Part shown: positions 38,167-40,386 of the stretch, piece after piece
Layout of the letters: the number at the start of each line of letters is the position of its first letter
How positions within the stretch are numbered: the stretch's first letter is position 1
Source of the DNA: a virus
Length of the DNA stretch: 40,386 nt
IMG/VR virus record: IMGVR_UViG_3300042922_000291
Span: 1-40,386 of that record
Reading direction: 5' to 3' (one strand)
The notes under the pieces: generated by a model
Seen by the model: the letters and a program-made list of their open reading frames with translations, nothing else
What the model was told of the DNA's origin: nothing
Databases searched by the model: none
Made by a program: the position numbers and the translations under genes

Positions 38167-38788
38167 TTGCTTTTGCCTCATACCCCTTGCATACTTGGTC
38201 ATATTCTAACTTAGTGAGTTGGTCAGGTTCTTTCTTGAATTTTTTCTGTATTTGGTCTATCACGGCTACTTTCTGATAGCCTGCTGCTTGTCCCAGAGCG
38301 AACAATCTTTTTATTTGAGCTTCACTCAACGCTTTTGTAGTTGATTGAGGTTTTGTCTTGCCTGATGTGTCTTTTCCGTCTGGATCGTCTTCATCAGTAG
38401 GAAGTCCAAAATATTTAAGTAAGAAGTATCTTTCTGAGTATGTCAATGCACTGCCAAAACTCTTTGAAATATCGTCTTGCTGTCCGTAATAAGCCCAGCT
38501 TACTATTTCTCTTTCTTCCGGATTCTCTGCATTAATCCATGTATAAGCCATATCTCCCCATACTTGAATATCAACTTTTTCCTGTCCCTTTGCGTTTGTG
38601 TAGCAAAAGAGTTGATGTTCTCCTACCTGAGCTGAGGGCTGAAGGATTAATCCAACCTCATTCATTTTGTCTTTTATCTTGTTAAGAATTTGATTTCCGC
38701 TTACGTACTCATAACCAAATCCTTTAGTATCCTTTGAAAATCCGCTTGCTACCTTTCTGACTTCGATTATCTTTTGATATAAGTTCAT
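38153..38788 (-). CDS. erf: ERF-family single-strand annealing recombinase
   Basis: 211 residues: YQKIIEVRKVASGFSKDTKGFGYEYVSGNQILNKIKDKMNEVGL, then DISKSFGSALTYSERYFLLKYFGLPTDEDDPDG, the ERF signature. The C-terminus has a small helical end (EAQIKRLFALGQAAGYQK). Anneals homologous ssDNA during replication and recombination. ATG overlaps the preceding stop (TAATG). Confidence 0.92.
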   Translation of the reverse strand: MNLYQKIIEVRKVASGFSKDTKGFGYEYVSGNQILNKIKDKMNEVGLILQPSAQVGEHQLFCYTNAKGQEKVDIQVWGDMAYTWINAENPEEREIVSWAYYGQQDDISKSFGSALTYSERYFLLKYFGLPTDEDDPDGKDTSGKTKPQSTTKALSEAQIKRLFALGQAAGYQKVAVIDQIQKKFKKEPDQLTKLEYDQVCKGYEAKANEGK

Positions 38789-38913
38789 TAAAAATCACCG
38801 TCGCTTTCAGGAGTTGTCAGCTCATTAACTATTTCAAGCATTCGCTCAAATTGGTTCTCATTCATATCTTCAATGCTTACGCTTAAGCTATCGGTATCAA
38901 TGTTTATTTTCAT
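38788..38913 (-). CDS. Small acidic protein (41 aa)
   Basis: ATG at 38911-38913 overlaps the Gp157 stop (ATGA). Sequence begins MKINIDTDSLSVSIEDMNEN and ends QFERMLEIVNELTTPESDGDF. Its stop overlaps the ERF ATG. Short gene joining two recombination genes; function unknown. Confidence 0.75.
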   Translation of the reverse strand: MKINIDTDSLSVSIEDMNENQFERMLEIVNELTTPESDGDF

Positions 38914-39398
38914 TTAATCCTTAACCCCTTTCCTTGCGTTAACTCAACACCTTCAATAGTTTGTCCACTCTTCAAGATGTCTTTCAGCAACGTTTTATTC
39001 AATGTTTCAGTGGTTTTAACAACGTAATATTCTTTAGGTATTACAGTTTCGTCAATGACTTTTACAGCCGGAGGATTGTTCGCAACACTGATGCTGAATA
39101 AATCTGTCTTTATTTTCTCCTTGCCTGTGTCAATCATTGCTTGTTTAAGATTATCTTTAAGCTTGTCTATGCTGTTCTCTAAGCTGCTTTTACGGCTTGC
39201 TAAGCGTTCTATTTCTGCCTTTAAGGTATTTATATTACCTTCTTGCATCTTGATTATCTTGGCATATCCTTCAGCCTTTAACTCGATGCTGTCATTAATC
39301 ATTTCCAATGTGTCTGCAAGTTCTTCCTCTGTGAAATCTCCACTTTCAATTAATTCCTGGAGCTTCAGGTAATTTTCTTTTAGTTCGTATAGATTCAT
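38910..39398 (-). CDS. Siphovirus Gp157-family protein
   Basis: 162 residues: LYELKENYLKLQELIESGDFTEEELADTLEMI, a long coiled coil (INTLKAEIERLASRKSSLENSIDKLKDNLKQAM), and the C-terminal DLFSISVANNPPAVKVIDETVIPKEYY block, the Gp157 signature. The family has been connected with phage resistance in Streptococcus and is usually next to ERF/RecT genes. The ATG abuts the repeat-protein stop. Confidence 0.92.
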   Translation of the reverse strand: MNLYELKENYLKLQELIESGDFTEEELADTLEMINDSIELKAEGYAKIIKMQEGNINTLKAEIERLASRKSSLENSIDKLKDNLKQAMIDTGKEKIKTDLFSISVANNPPAVKVIDETVIPKEYYVVKTTETLNKTLLKDILKSGQTIEGVELTQGKGLRIK

Positions 39399-40386
39399 CT
39401 ACTTATCCTCCTTGACTTCAACAAACTTGTTATTTTCCAACGTGTAGAAAATGTTAGCTTTGATTCTCTTTCCGTCTACCTTTGCAGACTTAACATTCTT
39501 AATATGCCAATCCCAGTTATCATCCTGCTCCCATTCTGCAAGCACTATGTAACAACCTAATGCGCCTTTAGCTTTGCTCTCTACGCCCATGGCCATTGCT
39601 ATACTTTCTTTGCCCTCTACGATTGCTGCACTTTGGTATCCTGTGTTAGTGGCTGCACTTTGGTCTCCTGTGTTAGTGGCTGCACTTTGGTCTCCTGTGT
39701 TAGTGGCTGCACTGCGGTATCCTGTGTTAGTGGCTGCACTTTGGTATCCTGTGTTAGTGGCTGCACTTTGGTCTCCTGTGTTAGTGGCTGCACTTTGGTC
39801 TCCTGTGTTAGTGGCTGCACTGCGGTATCCTGTGTTAGTGGCTGCACTGCGGTATCCTGTGTTAGTGGCTGCACTGCGGTATCCTGTGTTAGTGGCTGCA
39901 CTTTGGTATCCTGTGTTAGTGGCTGCACTTTGGTATCCTGTGTTAGTGGCTGCACTTTGGTCTCCTGTGTTAGTGGCTGCACTTTGGTCTCCTGTGTTAG
40001 TGGCTGCACTTTGGTCTCCTGTGTTAGTGGCTGCACTGCGGTATCCTGTGTTAGTGGCTGCACTTGGGTATCCTGTGTTAGTGGCTGCACTTTGGTATCC
40101 TGTGTTAGTGGCTGCACTTTGGTATCCTGTGTTAGTGGCTGCACTTTGGTCTCCTGTGTTAGTGGCTGCACTGCGGTATCCTGTGTTAGTGGCTGCACTT
40201 TGGTATCCTGTGTTAGTGGCTGCACTTTGGTCTCCTGTGTTAGTGGCTGCACTTTGGTCTCCTGTGTTAGTGGCTGCACTGCGGTATCCTGTGTTAGTGG
40301 CTGCACTGCGGTATCCTGTGTTAGTGGCTGCACTTTGGTATCCTGTGTTAGTGGCTGCACTTTGGTATCCTGTGTTAGTGGCTGCA
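39399..40386 (-). CDS. Nonapeptide-repeat protein, C-terminal part (gene crosses the window ends)
   Basis: Continuation of the gene that starts at 556. From 40386 to ~39633 it reads about 28 copies of SAATNTG-x-x (x-x = YQ, DQ, YR, once YP). It then exits into a ~75-residue cap, SAAIVEGKESIAMAMGVESK then AKGALGCYIVLAEWEQDD and ending VEVKEDK. ESIAMAMG-x-x-SKAKG resembles the head repeats of trimeric autotransporters. A second frame (VQPLTQDTK) is also open but has no ribosome site and does not join the folded ends. Placed just upstream of the Gp157 gene. Confidence 0.85.
   Translation of the reverse strand, partial: AATNTGYQSAATNTGYQSAATNTGYRSAATNTGYRSAATNTGDQSAATNTGDQSAATNTGYQSAATNTGYRSAATNTGDQSAATNTGYQSAATNTGYQSAATNTGYPSAATNTGYRSAATNTGDQSAATNTGDQSAATNTGDQSAATNTGYQSAATNTGYQSAATNTGYRSAATNTGYRSAATNTGYRSAATNTGDQSAATNTGDQSAATNTGYQSAATNTGYRSAATNTGDQSAATNTGDQSAATNTGYQSAAIVEGKESIAMAMGVESKAKGALGCYIVLAEWEQDDNWDWHIKNVKSAKVDGKRIKANIFYTLENNKFVEVKEDK
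39625..40386. repeat. 27-bp tandem repeat array, right part (~28 copies)
   Basis: Near-identical 27-bp units run to the last base of the window and resume at base 1. The junction is out of phase by 10 bases, so some unit sequence is missing between the ends and the true copy number is unknown. Confidence 0.95.

Noticed and set aside
39617-40360. Open frame VQPLTQDTK/VQPLTQETK through the array
   Set aside because: It starts only at a repeat GTG with no ribosome site and stops right after the array. The SAATNTG-x-x frame joins a real N-terminal head and C-terminal cap, so this frame is a by-product of 27-bp periodicity.
39625-40386. CRISPR array
   Set aside because: Units are contiguous and coding, with no unique spacers and no cas genes.

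Overview
The window looks like the complete genome of a temperate, contractile-tailed (PBSX/Xkd-type) phage of a low-G+C Firmicute, most likely a clostridial host. Supporting signs are AT-rich DNA, strong AGGAGG-type ribosome sites, and recognisable Xkd-family sheath, tube, LysM and baseplate genes. Almost everything is on the minus strand. Only the repressor, its metalloprotease partner, the integrase and one small cargo gene are on the plus strand. The attP site is uninterrupted and contains only the 3' end of a tRNA gene, so this is the free or circular phage form, not an integrated prophage. Both ends of the window lie inside one 27-bp tandem repeat array in a single gene, so the molecule is circular or permuted and was cut, probably by the assembler, within that array.

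Layout, following transcription. (1) Switch, 2408-4654: an AntA/AntB antirepressor, a Cro-like protein, a bipartite promoter/operator region with CTTGCAT-n3-ATGCAAG operators, a CI/ImmR-like repressor and an ImmA-like metalloprotease. (2) Integration, 4655-6300: tyrosine integrase, terminator, attP with flanking arm-type repeats. (3) Cargo belt, 6301-8260: a small plus-strand gene, a possible type I toxin transcript, a gene remnant, and a two-gene membrane module with its own promoter and terminator. (4) Early leftward operon, from 3487 down to 1 and then from 40386 down to 28592: a Tn916-type excisionase-like protein, several unknown small genes, the wrap-around nonapeptide-repeat protein, Gp157, ERF recombinase, an HNH-like nuclease, a replisome organizer with internal 12-bp repeats, an SNF2-type helicase overlapping a DNA methyltransferase, dUTPase, an ssb gene interrupted by an HNH homing endonuclease, a PAPS-reductase-like protein, a C5 cytosine methyltransferase, a RusA resolvase and an ArpU/sigma-like late activator. 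(5) Late operon, 28465 down to 8225: HNH and terminase genes, a DUF2829 (Tad2-like) gene, portal, protease, capsid, connectors, sheath, tube, frameshifted tail chaperones, tape measure, baseplate, fibre, two holins and an amidase.

The genes fit one life cycle. Repressor cleavage by the ImmA-like protease and/or the antirepressor would release the early promoter. The replication and recombination block acts next, and the sigma-like activator then precedes a consensus late promoter that drives packaging, morphogenesis and lysis. The points most worth following are the split ssb gene (an HNH ORF fused to the native ssb start, with a duplicated 5' end and a non-AUG restart), the nonapeptide-repeat protein, the Tad2-like gene, the -1 frameshift in the tail chaperone, and the cargo belt beside attP.
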